A stretch of DNA of 64,000 nucleotides from Chiridota heheva (GCA_020152595.1 JAIGNY010001241.1:232001-296000), one strand, 5' to 3'; positions 11,712-23,338 are shown, counted from the stretch's first letter. A program made the numbers and translations. The notes: generated from the sequence alone by a model not told the origin.

Positions 11712-13733
11712 AGACAGACAAAGGAAACTTGATGGTGGGATGAGGAGGTGCAAGGGGCAGTGCGCATGAAAAAGAAAAAAACCTAAACAGGTGCGACAAG
11801 ACCATGGCAGAATACAAAGAGGCCAATAAGGTGGCAAAGAAGGCGGTGGCTAAAGCAAAGGCTATACTGCTTAAACGGAACTATACTATAGTCTTGATGG
11901 AGAGAAAGGGCAGTAACAGGTCATTCGGATAGCCAAGCAGAGGAACAAAAACTCTGCAGATGTGTACCAGGCTAAGCTGATAAAAGATGAGGATGGTAGG
12001 ACATTGACATATGATAAGGAGATCCGTATGCGGTGGAGAGATTACTTTGAAAGGCTAATGAATGGAAAATAAAAGGGTAGAAAGAACAGTCCCAACTCTT
12101 TGCCTTCACACATTCGCCATGCCAGTTCACTTGGACAGTTCAAAACACGTCTCAAGACTTTTCTTTTTTAATCATGTATTTCTTACTGAACTTTGGGGCA
12201 GCATTCTGGGCGCTTTGTATCCTATGGAAAAGGCGCCTACTACAAATGAACATGGATGGATGGTACAGAGGAAGCCGTGGAATCGGTGACGGAGGAAGAA
12301 GTGGCGAAAGCTCTAAAGAAGGGGAAGGCAGTGGGCCCTGATGACATTCCTGCGGAAGTATGGACCTGCCTGGGGAAGACGGGGGTCAAGTTGCTGAAGG
12401 ATTGGATCAACAACATCATCATTTCTGGTAAAATGCCTGACGAATGGAGAAACAGCATATTATTCCCGATCTATAAGAACAAAGGGCGATGTTCAGTATT
12501 GCGGCAACTACAGAGGGATAAAGCTGATGTCTCACACCATGAAGATATGGGAGAGAGTGATAGATGGCCGGTTCAGAGATATGGTTGAGATCGGAGATGA
12601 GAAGTTTGGTTTCATACCCGATAGGAGTACGACTGATGCCATTTTAGCCCTCAGACAATTAATTGAGACATACAGGGAAGAACAGCTGAATCTCCACTGC
12701 GTTTTTATTGACTGGGTTAAAGTATATGACAGGGTGCCTAGAGAGGAGGTGTGGAACTGCCTTAGACTTAAAGGTGTACCAGAGACCTACGTGAGGCTGG
12801 TGCAAGACATGTATGATGGAAATTCAACCCAAGTCAGGTGCGTGGATGGTCTCGGTGATGCTTTTGAAGTGACTGTTGGCGTCCACCAAGGCTCAGCTCT
12901 AACCCTTTTCCTGTTTGCTGTGATAATGGACTGCCTGACAGAAGAGATAAGGAGAAAGGCACCCTGGGATAAGCTGTTTGCAGATGATGTGGTCCTGACA
13001 AGACAAAGGAAGATGTAGAGAGAAGGCTTGCAAAAAGGCAATGGAGGATAGAGTCCTGAGAGTCAGTAGAAAGAAAACTTAATACCTGTGCACAGGAGGA
13101 GGTTCTAAAGTAGAAGGAAGCATCACGATGCAGGGGGAGAGAGTTCCCAGGGTGACATAATTTAAGTACCTGTCCACTGTGCAAGAAGATGGAGGGTTCA
13201 GCAAAGAGGTGCAGAGAAAAATACAGGCCGGTTGGAGAAAATCACAGGCATGCTGTGCGATAGGAAAGCACCAGTGCAAGTTAAAGGGGGGCTTTAAAAG
13301 ACCTTGGTGAGACCAGCGATGCTGTATGAGATGGAGTCCGTACCCCTTACAAAAAAGGAGGAACATAAGATGGAAGTTTCGGAGATGAAAATGCTGAGGT
13401 TCGCATACGGTGTGACCAAGATGGACCAGGTTAGAAACGAGGTGGTGAGAGAAAAGCTGCAAGTGGGTGAGTTTGGTGGCATGGTTCGTGAGCGAAGGCT
13501 GCAGTGGAAAGGACATGTGTTCAGAAGGGACGAGGAGTATGTTGGCAAGGGGGTCCAGACGATGACTGTTGGGAAGAGGAGGAAAGGTAGACCCAAGAGT
13601 AGATGAAGGGATTGTGTGAAGGAGGATATGGGAGTTGAAAGAAGTTGATATCAAAGATAGAAGGAGATGGAGAAGGCTGGTCCACACCGGCGACCCTACC
13701 TGATGTGGGACTCAAGCCAGGAGTAAAAGAAGA
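11712..13733 (+). mobile_element. RTE-like non-LTR retrotransposon, 5'-truncated and decayed
   Basis: The reverse transcriptase reads in pieces: a KAVGPDDIPAEVW motif (near 12,325), FGFIPDRSTTDAI (near 12,606), HCVFIDWVKVYDRVP (near 12,698), GVHQGSALTLF (near 12,879), then FADDVVL (near 12,978) and the C-terminal RPAMLYEME and RLQWKGHVFRRD blocks (13,311-13,540). This wording matches the RTE clade. Frameshifts fall near 12,500 and after 13,015, and a stop near 13,603 ends the ORF before the 3' end. An 8-bp TSD (attgtgca) defines both ends exactly. A piece of another retrotransposon lies inside at about 12,085-12,250. Confidence 0.85.
12085..12250 (+). mobile_element. L2-like 3' fragment nested in the RTE-like element
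   Basis: In one frame this encodes an L2-type C-terminus (LPSHIRHASSLGQFKTRLKT), followed by the 3' signature 'gggcgctttgtatcctatgg'. It interrupts the RTE coding region between the YFERLMN block and the EEAVESVTEEEVAKAL block. Boundaries are approximate and I could not find a clean TSD. Confidence 0.6.
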
Positions 13734-13741
13734 ATTGTGCA
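13734..13741. repeat. Target-site duplication, right copy (attgtgca)
   Basis: Partner of 11,704-11,711; the host repeat continues directly as 'tattaatgagtggtcagg'. Confidence 0.8.
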
Positions 13742-13990
13742 TATTAATGAGTGGTCAGGGAAAAGCGTAAACAAATGTTCATATTTTGATGACCACGGTA
13801 AAACACGGTATCTCGTGAACCATACATCAGTGGTATGTCAAATTTGGCACACTGATTAATCATGGCTCAAAGATGGTCTCTATTGTTTTGGTGTAGATAC
13901 CATACATATTAATGAGTGGGTGGGGCTTATTACAAAAAGCTTAAACTTTAAATATCTTTACAAGTGCATGCCAGTTTTGCTTCTGATGTG
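13742..13990. repeat. ~300-bp dispersed repeat, right part
   Basis: Continuation of the copy split by the RTE-like element, followed by another partial unit ('ttggcacactgattaatcat', 'attaatgagtgggtggggct'). Confidence 0.7.
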
Positions 13991-14383
13991 GCATGCTTAT
14001 GTGGTTAGATAGTGTGCACATTCCCACAACAAGGGAAAGGGGGAAATTGACATCAAAGAGTCCTTCACACAATTGGGACTCAAAAGCTGCTATTGCTTTA
14101 AACCTGCTTTATATGACTATACTATTCAACATTTCTCTGCTTGGAAAGGGAGGGTCCATGAAATATGCTGACTTGAAATTCAAATGGGTCTCACTGGGGT
14201 CTAACTGATTAACAAAATGAAATTAAGCAGATCTTAATATCCTCAGATGTTAATTGTAAGGAGTGACATTTTAATATTAGTCCATGAAATAATGTTATCA
14301 TTCCACCTGCTCTACAACAGCTTCTACACTTTTTTTTAAACCAGGCTTTGGAACCACACCACCATTTGGTTTCAGGTTAAAGT
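13991..14383. other. Non-coding stretch
   Basis: AT-rich. One 71-codon open frame (13,993-14,208) has no recognisable domain. I see nothing I can support. Confidence 0.3.
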
Positions 14384-14458
14384 AGACCTCCGTAGTCTAG
14401 TGGTCAAGCTTCAAGTTTGGACATCTAACGTCCCGGGTTCAAACCCTGGTCGGTCTCC
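14384..14458 (+). repeat. tRNA-derived sequence (probable SINE head)
   Basis: Internal RNA polymerase III promoter boxes are clear: an A-box-like 'tagtctagtgg' and a B-box 'ggttcaaaccc'. The T arm pairs, but the acceptor stem has two mismatches and the anticodon arm abuts the T arm without a variable loop, so it is not a working tRNA gene. It probably derives from a tRNA-headed SINE whose body follows. Confidence 0.6.
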
Positions 14459-14545
14459 AACCAGTGCTCCACAACTGATTTATAAAACAGCCGTGGGCAT
14501 CTTGGCGTTGACATTTCAACTTTGGAAGTTCATCAGGATGTAAAA

Positions 14546-14578
14546 CCTCTGACTAAACCAAATATATCTAGTCAGAGG
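14546..14578. other. Perfect 10-bp inverted repeat (hairpin)
   Basis: 'cctctgacta' and its exact complement 'tagtcagagg' are separated by 13 nt. It lies about 90 bp after the tRNA-like sequence and may be part of the SINE body. Function unknown. Confidence 0.55.
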
Positions 14579-15985
14579 ATTTTGGCCAGAAACTTCTGAA
14601 ATTTTGAAGTCTTGAAGAGCATGAATATATCCGTTAAGGGTGTATTTTTGTTTCTTGATTTGTGATTGTTATCATGATATATGACCATTTTCATTCTAAT
14701 ATGCATTTTTTATGATATTTTCTACTGAAAATGTCCACTTGTTGTAATTAACTGCCTACATTATCCATACAGCTGAAGTCACACCAAGGAGGTACCACTT
14801 TGTTCACACAAGTTACCCTGTTCTGTGTCCAACATGCATGGAATACCATATCTGTAAATCACTCTCACTCAATTTAGTGCAAATTCTTTTTGGTTTTTGC
14901 TCTCCATAATTATCAGTGATTGATTGATTGATTTTCCTTACCCGAGTGACTTTATCTTCATTGTTACAATGTATAGTGAAATATACAAGCTAGTTTGTGA
15001 CACTTGCTTTTTGACTTGAAATTTCAAATTAAGTTTTTTTCTGAAAAAATGGAGGACTGAAGCTTACTCCTGATATTAAGAGTTATCTTGTTCATTATTT
15101 GGTGAGGGGGTACTGAGATATCTTGTTAGTTATGTTATGAGGGGGAAGTATAATACTTCCTTGTATTTTAAGAGGTCAGCGCACTGAACGTGGCCACTCC
15201 ATGTTTCTCTCGTGTTTCTTCGTTATTGTCCTGTGCATAGTGTGATTTGTTTCTTCAAAATCATACTGGTGTTTGTGTATTTGTTTCAAGGTGTTACTGA
15301 ACTCATCCTACACTCTTAATATGATTCAAGTTTTGGAGTATAAGCTGGAATTTGATTCTGGATTTCAAGAACTTTCCGTGTGGTTTTAATGTGTACATAC
15401 TAGCACTTTTTGTTTCGCATTGTCAATTACTAGGCTTATTCTTCTGTGATTGTGCTCTTGAACTATATTTATGTTATCTTCTATTGAATTGTTTAATTAG
15501 CTTTTTGACTATATACTTAATGGGATTACTTATCTTGACCGTTCTTTTATCTTGATATATGAGTTATTGAGAACACTTTGAGTAGAAAAGTTATTATTAC
15601 TGGGATATTTGAAATCATAGGAAGACCAAGCTTGACATACACATAATTTTTTTTTTTTTTTAGTCACGCTCTGATAAATTACAGTTAAAAAGAAAAAGAC
15701 CACCGTACTTTCTAAGGGAACTATCAGAAAGCAAATTCCAAGGCTTGTTACTGTCGTCAAGGTACATTTTCACCCATTTGCATTTAAGACTCTTACTAAA
15801 ACATTTTAAATCAATCATATCAACCCACTATTTAGCTTATCATTACACAAAACCATTCTATTCACCTTATCATGCTCATTGTTCCAAATAAACTAAAAGA
15901 AAATAAGAGTTTAAATCATCAAAAAAAACAATCTGGAGGGTTTGGAAGTACAGATAAAGGATACACAACTTGAGAGATAGCAAAC
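14579..15985. other. Non-coding stretch
   Basis: AT-rich with a T-run near 15,650. Short open frames (15,352-15,555; 15,530-15,760 minus) are low complexity. No gene or RNA is supported. Confidence 0.35.
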
Positions 15986-16830
15986 GATTTTAAGATCTGA
16001 ATTCCGCCAATAGGAGTAAGGTCACGAGCCGCCCAAGAATGCAAAATATTTTTAACTCTGAAAAGCTTTGGAACATAGTTTTAACTATAGTTTTAACTAA
16101 AGAAATCGTCATGATGGAGCTTGAAGGAAATACCTAGGCAAGTAATGGAGTCCTTACATGTACTTTAAAACAAATTTTGTAAGTGATTTGGGCAATTGGA
16201 GGCAACGGGACCCAGAGGGAAAAGGTAAGACTTATCCAAATTAAAATTAAGCCTAGAAATCTTAGAAAAGTTACAAAGCACAGTATAAGTTTCATGTAGA
16301 GAGTTCTCCAAACCATCACAAAATGATTACAGTGTCGTCAGCGTACTGAGAGATCTTAATAGGCACATTGCAAATAGAAATCTCACAAATATTATTATTA
16401 GAATAAATCAGCGCATTTAAAATCTTAGTACAAATGATGAATAAGTAAGGGCTTAGAGGACAGCCCTTCCGAACACCTCTCGATACACGAAAACAATTGG
16501 AAACAAAACCATTGACGTTGCATTACTATGAAGGCTTGTAATCCGTTGCATTACAGAATTATAGGATCAAAGTTAAAATATTTAAGGGTGTTGTAAATAA
16601 AAAAAACAATCGAGACGGTCAAATGCGTTATCAAAATCAAGAAATCGCAAAGTACCGGGGATTTAATTGTCACTACAAAAAGAAATGAGGTCATAAACAA
16701 GTCTGATGTTTTCACCAATGTATCGTCCTTTTATCAAACTGGATTGATCGAAACTGATAAGGTCTGGGAGGATGCGCTTAATTCTAGAAGAAATAAGACT
16801 GCAGCAATTTAAATTAAGGAAATAGATCAA
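15986..16830 (-). pseudogene. L1/Tx1-like reverse transcriptase fragment
   Basis: On the minus strand, from 16,800 downward, the translation reads LIKGRYIGENIRLVYDLISF, then an FLDFDNAFDRL block (catalytic first Asp region, near 16,630), later an ISQYADDTVI-like block (near 16,340) and SRLNFNLDKSYLF (near 16,220). This order and wording fit the L1/Tx1 group. Several stops and frameshifts interrupt it and neither end is preserved. Confidence 0.7.
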
Positions 16831-17279
16831 TATAAATATTGCTCGATTGTATGCTCACTAATCATTTAAAATATGTCTTATTCAGTTGTGACTGATCGGC
16901 AAGAGGCAGTTTGGACAAATGAAAGTCCTTCATAAAGCTGGTTCACCAATGTCACATATTGAAGGACGTTTTATGCAAACACTTTTTCAGTCTATTTGGA
17001 AATTTAATTTTAATGATGAAAAAACTGTATAATTCGGAACTTAATATGGAACCAGTTGGGATTTTTGCTAGATTTGAGAGTTAACATTTTCAGTTGGAAC
17101 CAACTGGGAAATGTGCCAAATTATAGAGCTAATATTTCCAGCTGGATAATTTTCAGCTGGAATTTTCTCCTGGAAGAGGCATGATTTATTTGTTTTGTAC
17201 ATGATCCTCCCTTACGGGAACTCAGCAAAACTATCATACGGAACATAGACGCCAAGCTATAGCCTACATAGTGGATTCC
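16831..17279. other. Non-coding stretch
   Basis: Contains small matching phrases in both orientations ('accagttggga', 'ccaactggga') but no gene or complete repeat that I can support. Confidence 0.3.
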
Positions 17280-17606
17280 AGTCTCGTGCGACCGGAACGG
17301 AAGTGGATGAACACCGAGATTTCACCCTACTCTTTTCGAGAAGTGTTCAGAGAACCAGGTAGGGTGTGACTGTCTTACCGACGGCTTAGCATCCCCTCCG
17401 AAGGACGGCAAGCGCCATTCAACCACTGCTACTTCCCTCAACAACTGAATGAGAGCAGGAGCTGCAAACGACGTACTTCTGCTTTGATGATTGGCGTATC
17501 TGTCTGCATAGCTGTGGAGAAAAACTAGTTAGACTTGTCCGAGGCTTGAACCGGATACCTCCAGCATCTCAGTCGTGCGCTCTGCCAACTGAGCTACCTG
17601 ACTCCC
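17280..17606 (-). mobile_element. tRNA-derived SINE
   Basis: Read on the minus strand, 17,606 to about 17,534 is a tRNA-like head with an excellent A box (tagctcagttgg) and B box (ggttcaagcct). A body follows with the phrase 'ccttcggaggggatgctaag' (near 17,400), a type of central sequence common in invertebrate SINEs. The 3' end is not clearly defined and I saw no TSD. Confidence 0.65.
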
Positions 17607-17619
17607 TAATTTGACTCCC

Positions 17620-18060
17620 AATTTGTTATGATCGTGACAATCGCACTCCTGCTGACGTAACTGTACTTTCCATCACTCCCCTCATGTTAAATCACGGGCT
17701 GGTAGTGTCTGTATTCTTGTGCGGAATGGAATAAAAGTAAAACTCGATAATAACCCCAATTTTTACAATTCTTTTGAACACATAGATGGATGTTACGCTG
17801 ACTCTTAAGTCTTCCATCAGATTGCTAATTATATAAAGACAGCCACAAAATGTGTCAAAAAAACTTATCGATACGCTGTTCTTATCTAAAAAAGACCCAT
17901 TCTTACATGAGTTGGATTCTCTAGTTGCGCAATATGAGTGTGTCCATCGTGAAATCCTTGAACGTCTGAACATAAGGCCCCTAAAACTGAGGGATCTGTC
18001 ATATTGTACCCGCATGTCCGTGGTACAATGATGAGCTCCGCGGGGCAGTGTCACCACTAG
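17620..18060 (+). other. Possible retrotransposon linker fragment (EN-RT spacer)
   Basis: Short translated stretches such as FLHELDSLVAQYECVHRE (near 17,907) look like the region between endonuclease and reverse transcriptase in L2-type elements. Stops break every frame, no catalytic motif is present, and the identification is tentative. Confidence 0.25.
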
Positions 18061-18139
18061 AACAAATTTATTAGGGGAAATAGTGTACGTATAAGTGTGT
18101 TATGGGTCCCATCTGGGTTACCCTTCGCATTCTGAACTC

Positions 18140-18512
18140 AAGAATCACATTGGGACCCATATAGGCCAGCCCAGATTCCCATATGGGTAACATCTTGGCA
18201 CCAGGTGGGCATCATGTGGCATGCCCATATGGATAAAATCTTGGCACCAGGTAGGCATCATGTGGCATGCCCATATGGGTAACATCTTGGCACCAGGTCG
18301 GCATCATGTGGCATGCCCATATGGGTAACATTTTGGCACCTGGTGGGCATCATGTGGTATGCCCATATGGGTAACCTCTTGGCACCAGGTGGGCATCATG
18401 TGGCATGCCCATATGGGTAACATCTTGGCACCAGGTGGGCATCATGTGGCTTACCCATATGGGTAACATCTTGGCACCAGTTGGGCATCATGTGGCATGC
18501 CCATATAGGCTG
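18140..18512. repeat. 46-bp tandem repeat, about 7-8 units
   Basis: The unit runs 'cccatatgggtaacatcttg' then 'gcaccaggtgggcatcatgt' then 'ggcatg'. The phrase 'ttggcacc' starts at 18,195, 18,241 and 18,287, exactly 46 bp apart. Each unit carries the palindrome cccatatggg. Copies differ by only a few bases, so the array is young. Confidence 0.9.
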
Positions 18513-18712
18513 AGTTTTCTCCATATGCTACTAACATGGGTCATCCCTCATGCAGCCCACATTGGCTTGTCCAGATTTTTCCCATACGGTACAGGGCAAG
18601 TTCAAGTAGATCCCATATGGTTTAACCCACATGGGCCTGTATTGGCTCAATATATGGGTTGGCCGATGGCCCAGTTGTTTCCCATATGAGCCTCACGTGG
18701 GCATGCTACCCG
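18513..18712. repeat. Irregular extension of the 46-bp array
   Basis: CCATATGG- and CCCACATGGG-like palindromes continue at irregular spacing ('cccatatggtttaacccac', 'tttcccatatgagcctcacg'). It may be an older, degraded part of the same array or its ancestral sequence. Confidence 0.5.
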
Positions 18713-19084
18713 GGTAGGGGAAGGAGGAGGTGGTAGAAAATTGCTTAAAAGGTATGTCAAATATACACCCAAAACCTTTTTGAAATTTTTAGGATTGTGG
18801 GGCACATGCCTCCTTGCCGGCGCCACTGCCGCGGGGGCAAAGCACACGAAAGAATGGTGTAAGTAAAAATGGCTGAAATCTGGCCTTGTTATACACAAAG
18901 AAATGTACAAGGTATCATCACTAAAATTGTGAACTTGTCTTTGACATTCGATTCCCCACTTATCTGAAAGAAGCTTGCATTCTGCCTCTCCTCTCAAACT
19001 ACCGCCCAATCTGCTATTGACTTACAATAAGTTACATGCCAAGCTGCAGTCAGCCTATCGTCCATATTACATAAGAGAGACCAT
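18713..19084. other. Non-coding stretch
   Basis: No supported gene. The minus-strand open frame at 18,647-19,009 is low complexity and overlaps the repeat extension. Confidence 0.3.
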
Positions 19085-19500
19085 AGGTGTAGGAATCGGG
19101 GGACACGTAACCTCCCCCTCCCCCTCTCGCTCCCACTTTTCCGAAAAATGACAAAAGTGCCCCTATTGAAAATGAAAAGTGCCCCTCAATTACTGTCAAA
19201 GGAGCAAGAACTGCATGGTGGAATTTGCACACATGGTTTTTTTTGGTTTTTTTATTAATACGAAAGTACCTATTTCAAAATAAAATTTCAAATAATTACT
19301 GACCCAATAGTAGGACACTAGCAACTTTTGTCAGTACGAGGAAATGGGTTCCCATCGAAAAATTGCCCCTTTCTAAAAATGAAGTGCTTTTTTTAATTTA
19401 CTTCATTATCTACAGACTGACAGACAGGGAGGCGGACATATACATATGACTTGAGGAAATATCCCCTAACAGGTCCCCCTCCCCCACTAATCAAAAGCTT
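19085..19500. repeat. Dispersed repeat with 'aaaagtgcccct' phrases
   Basis: Matches 61,375-61,740 over most of its length: 'acaaaagtgcccctattgaa', 'tgcccctcaattactgtcaa', 'actgacccaatagtagg' and 'gaggcggacatatacatatg' occur in the same order. A reverse-orientation relative lies at about 37,400-37,570. No coding capacity; class unknown. Confidence 0.75.
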
Positions 19501-19531
19501 TTCACACCCCTGACATAGACTGCCCTGCTTT

Positions 19532-20450
19532 GTGTACAAAATGGCATTGCCGTGGCTCTCGACAATCATAAAGAGCCTCATCTTAGTACTTCTGGAGTTT
19601 TCTTGTGCCTTCGACACCTTGGATCATCCCCAATTATCATATTTGTACTCGTTTCACTTAAACGTCTCGTTATGGCATAAATGGACAAGCACATCACTGG
19701 TTCATCCTATTTGCAAAATCGTAGACGGTCAGTTCGTATCAAACACACTAATTCTGACCTTCATCAGCTTTGGTGCAGCGTTCCGCAAGGATCTGTCGCT
19801 GGCCCATTCAGTGCTCCTCTTCAGAATGTTATTGCGGCGCACGGAATTAACTGCAGGTATATGCAGACGATGATGACTTATGGATATGACATACTTGTTC
19901 ATTTTTTGCGGCATGTTTTCGTTTCTCTCTGTAAGTTTGCATTCCGCCCTCTACTTAAACAAGCATAGTCCTTTCAAAAGAGCTGGTCGTGGCCGTAAAC
20001 TTTAGAATAAATACATCGTAAGGTCCGAATAAAAGCACTTGCAAATTCCTTTTCTTTTTTTTTTCAATTCCATTGCCATTTGCGATGATACGATTTTGAT
20101 TTAGCCAAATAAAGTGTTTCGGCACTCAAAATGGGAATACAATTTCACTCCAAATAGTGTCACTGTTACTTAAGATCAAATCCACTTCCTGCCCAGTTCT
20201 TCCGTTCTGTCAGGTTCTACGAAGTCACAAAGAAATATAATGAATGTAATGTTTTGACGCATTCAACAAATGAAGTATACGTCAATCCAGGAGTATGATA
20301 TTCGCAATTCATCGTATTATATTATACAGCAGCCGGAACCGACGGACGTTAGGCTGACAACACACATTTTTCTTACATTTTCCTATAATTCACATTTTGT
20401 AAATTGGACTTCAATTAAACAGACTGACAGAAGAATCTTATAACATTTGT
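19532..20450 (+). mobile_element. L2-like non-LTR fragment with 3' UTR (copy 1)
   Basis: Reverse transcriptase pieces: FSCAFDTLDH (near 19,602), SSYLQNRRRSVRI (near 19,703), a VPQGSV block (near 19,780) and a degraded ADD region (near 19,866). From 19,960 to 20,430 it matches the 3' part of the element at 28,760-29,960, including 'acgtcaatccaggagtatga'. Frameshifts separate all blocks. Confidence 0.75.
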
Positions 20451-20548
20451 AATGTTGTTGTTTTTTTGTTTTGTTTTTTGCTTCTTTCTGATTCCTACCT
20501 TAAAAAAAGTAATCATGCAGAATGCTGCAGTATTAAATTTCACATTGA

Positions 20549-21310
20549 AGGATTACTTCAGTGGTCAAGCATGTTTATCTGATATGAAAGAGGACTTCAA
20601 AAGAAACACAATGGTGAAGAGAGCATTCAAAAATCTTATTCCGGTAATGAGATATTTAAGTCTAAAGTTTGGTATCATTTGTATAGAAACGACTGAAATC
20701 AGACTAGTTGTGATGTTATGGTCTCAGATTCCTCAAAGTCTTTATGTATTTTACCATATTTTGTCCTGCAATTTTCTGGCTCAAAAACCATGGGATATTT
20801 AAAAAAAGTAGTAAAACTGAATCTAGGAAGAGTATTTATAATATACCACCTGAAGGTTTGAGGAAAAATAATTCAAATAGTGAAAAAACTAAATAAACTT
20901 TCTTTAAAATACACAGTCACAGTCTCAGATTCCTCAAAGTCTTTATGTATTTTACCATATTTTGTCCTGCAATTTTCTGGCTCAAAAACCATGGGATATT
21001 TTAAAAAAGTAGTAAAACTGAATCTAGGAAGAGTATTTATAATATACCACCTGAAGGTTTGAGGAAAAATAATTCAAATAGTGAAAAAACTAAATAAACT
21101 TTCTTTAAAATACATAAAGACTTTGAGAAATTTGAGGCTGTGACATCACAACTAGTCTGATTTCAGTCGTTTCTACAGAAATGATACCAAACTTTAAACT
21201 TAAATAATTCCTTGACGGAATGAGATTTTTGAATGCTCTCTTCACCATTGTGTTTCTTTTGAGGTCCTCTTTCACATAAGATAGACTTGCTTTACCACTG
21301 AACTAATCCT
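20549..21310. mobile_element. Fold-back MITE, TTAA-target type (Kolobok/piggyBac-like)
   Basis: Long inverted arms (about 20,549-20,720 and 21,113-21,310) start with 'aggattacttcagtgg' and end with its near-complement 'ccactgaactaatcct'. The flanks are TTGA (20,545) and TTAA (21,311), consistent with a TTAA target duplication with one change. The centre holds two ~201-bp direct repeats (20,722-20,922 and 20,923-21,112). There is no transposase. Confidence 0.75.
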
Positions 21311-22481
21311 TTAAAAAGCTTCTCCCGGGCCCTCGCGATGCACTCAGCTGCTCTAAACCATTGGATTTATTTCTAGTTATATATGGATGCATGAAGGAAG
21401 GGGTGAAAATTGGACGGTCGTCACAGAAAGTTAGAGAATAGTAACTGTAATTATTGATAGACTCATAAACATTTAAGCTAGTCCCTTCGCCCAAAGATCT
21501 CTTATAAATCAACAATCTGATAACGATTTCTTTTTGTTTTCCCGATATTTTATCGTTAGAAGAACTTGGTTATTGCTTATAATTTTGTTACAAGATAGCA
21601 TAATTTGATCAAAAGTTGGTGAAATGTCTATTCAAAAATCATTTGTTAACAAATTGATATGCAAATAAGTTATGACATCCTGTCTGTTATTCTGCCTTCA
21701 AATTGTTCCATGCACTAAGTGTTCACCTGTTGCACAAAATAATTATGATAGACATGTAAAAGAAAAAAAAGATTTCCAATAGAAAATACCAAGGCCGCCC
21801 TGTAATACATCACAAAATTTGCATAAAATATGCAAATTGTTGACTGAGAATTAAAAATACATGTCAACCGCACTGACACATAGGTAGTGGCGTCGCACTT
21901 GGAGGTTGGCGTGGGACGGAGCGCCAGGGCCCCTGACCCTTAGGTGCCCCGCACTTAATGGAAAAAATATATTATGCTTTTAAACACAAAAGTTATGTCT
22001 GGGCTCAAATAGAAAATCGAAATATAATATAATTACAAAAAGAACGAGGAAATAATTGATGACGGGTTTCAAATGTGTCAAAAAATTATCTCGTTTTAGG
22101 GGCATAACTATTTGTTCTATCTTTCCTAGAGAAAATGTCCCCGTCCCAGAGCTATTTAGCCACTACTAAGTAATAACCCGTCAGAACAATTTGCTTAAAA
22201 CGGCCTTCCTCGCACCCCATAATCAGATAATAATAATCATGATATAAATCAAAGAAGAGGGAAAGTCATTTCGAAAAGTCATTGCATCGTATCAAAATTA
22301 GATACTGTATAAAAGTAAAAGGCATATTTCCCCATGATAAGAGACTTTCATGTAATTATATATACATTTCTATAATTAGTACAAGTCTAATGACGTGCGG
22401 AGTTGGTAAACTTTGTCTTAATTAATAAGCAGTAAAAGTTATATTTGCTTTCAAATCTATTAAAACCAAGAAAACAGCCCG
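21311..22481. other. Non-coding stretch
   Basis: AT-rich. 'tagtggcgtcgcacttgg' at about 21,893 and 'gctatttagccactac' at about 22,151 look like weak inverted ends of a hAT-like MITE, but I could not find a convincing target duplication. Confidence 0.3.
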
Positions 22482-22661
22482 CAGAGGGATGTAACTCTTA
22501 TTTGAAAGGTGTGTGTGTGGAGGCAGGTGAGGAGGGACATGACCTCTTATCCAAAAAGTGTGAGGAAAGAGGTCAAATTACCACAAAAAGTACTGATTTT
22601 TGTATTATACTAAAAAGCGGATAGACCGTGTCTCCCCTGTCCCCCGGGAATTACGGTCCTG
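22482..22661. mobile_element. hAT-type MITE, family 2, degraded copy
   Basis: The right end 'gggaattacggtcctg' matches the ends at 42,846 and 25,966. The left end is altered. The internal phrases 'gagggacatgacctcttatc' and 'cccctgtcccccgggaatta' are shared with the copy at 42,679. The flanking 8-mers agree only in part, so the edges are approximate. Confidence 0.5.
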
Positions 22662-22849
22662 GCAGCGAAACATTTCATTAAATGCGGTTAAAAATTTGCA
22701 ACTGCATCGTAGTGACTAGATGACAGAAGTAGAGAACGTGGGAGGGGGAGGGGTGAAAATTGCCACTCTGAGAGGATTTCACCTGCCCAGTTATATGCTT
22801 TCTGCCCACTTGTGAGTTAGAATTAGAAAAAATATGAAGAAAAAAAATA

Positions 22850-23040
22850 TTCATTCTATTTTGAACAAACATTTGGTAACATTTTTGGAAATTTTGGTGA
22901 AAGGTGGCAACCTTTCCCGAAAATTGAGATATAATTTACTGAAATAAAAGAAAACTTTCCCAAAGAGGCAAAAAATATTCCGAAAATAAAAATAAAAATC
23001 CCGAAAATGAAACCCAACCCCACACTTTTGAACATTTTCC
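22850..23040 (-). repeat. Degenerate 'gggaaatttccttcaat' repeat, minus orientation
   Basis: A run of loosely repeated ~25-35-bp phrases ('ggaaattttggtgaaagg', 'cctttcccgaaaattgag', 'ccgaaaataaaaataaaaat'). Related tracts occur at 28,030-28,190, 33,540-34,470, 41,385-42,060 and 46,550-46,700. No gene. Confidence 0.5.
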
Positions 23041-23338
23041 GGCGCCGTTGGTATACGCGGACTGGCCCATGGGGGTACCGGGAAATTTCTCGTTGAGCTT
23101 TTATGTTCCAATGTTTTCTATTTTCATGCTTCCTAGCACAAAGATGTCACTTTTAATCATTCATCAAACAAAGCTAAGAAATATAACATAAGTGCATTTT
23201 TGTAACATCGCATTGAGATTGTTATGTTGATGATTATAATTAAGTTCTATTTCTTTATCTCACATTGTATTTCTACATAATTTTGTTTTTATTTTCTATT
23301 TGATTATGTTTTCTCCATTTGTTTGCTATGTAAATATT
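23041..23338. other. Non-coding stretch
   Basis: AT-rich. I see nothing I can support. Confidence 0.3.

Noticed and set aside
14384..14458. A functional tRNA, even a CTA-anticodon suppressor
   Set aside because: A seven-base loop with CTA can be drawn, but there is no variable loop and the acceptor stem is mismatched; a SINE head is more likely.
18140..18512. CRISPR-like array
   Set aside because: The 46-bp units are contiguous with no unique spacers, and the genome is eukaryotic.
20722..21112. Long terminal repeats of a retroelement
   Set aside because: The two 201-bp copies are directly adjacent with nothing between them and sit inside a fold-back element.
21893..22167. Another hAT MITE (tagtggcg ... 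gccacta)
   Set aside because: Only about seven bases of inverted end agree and no flanking duplication could be found.
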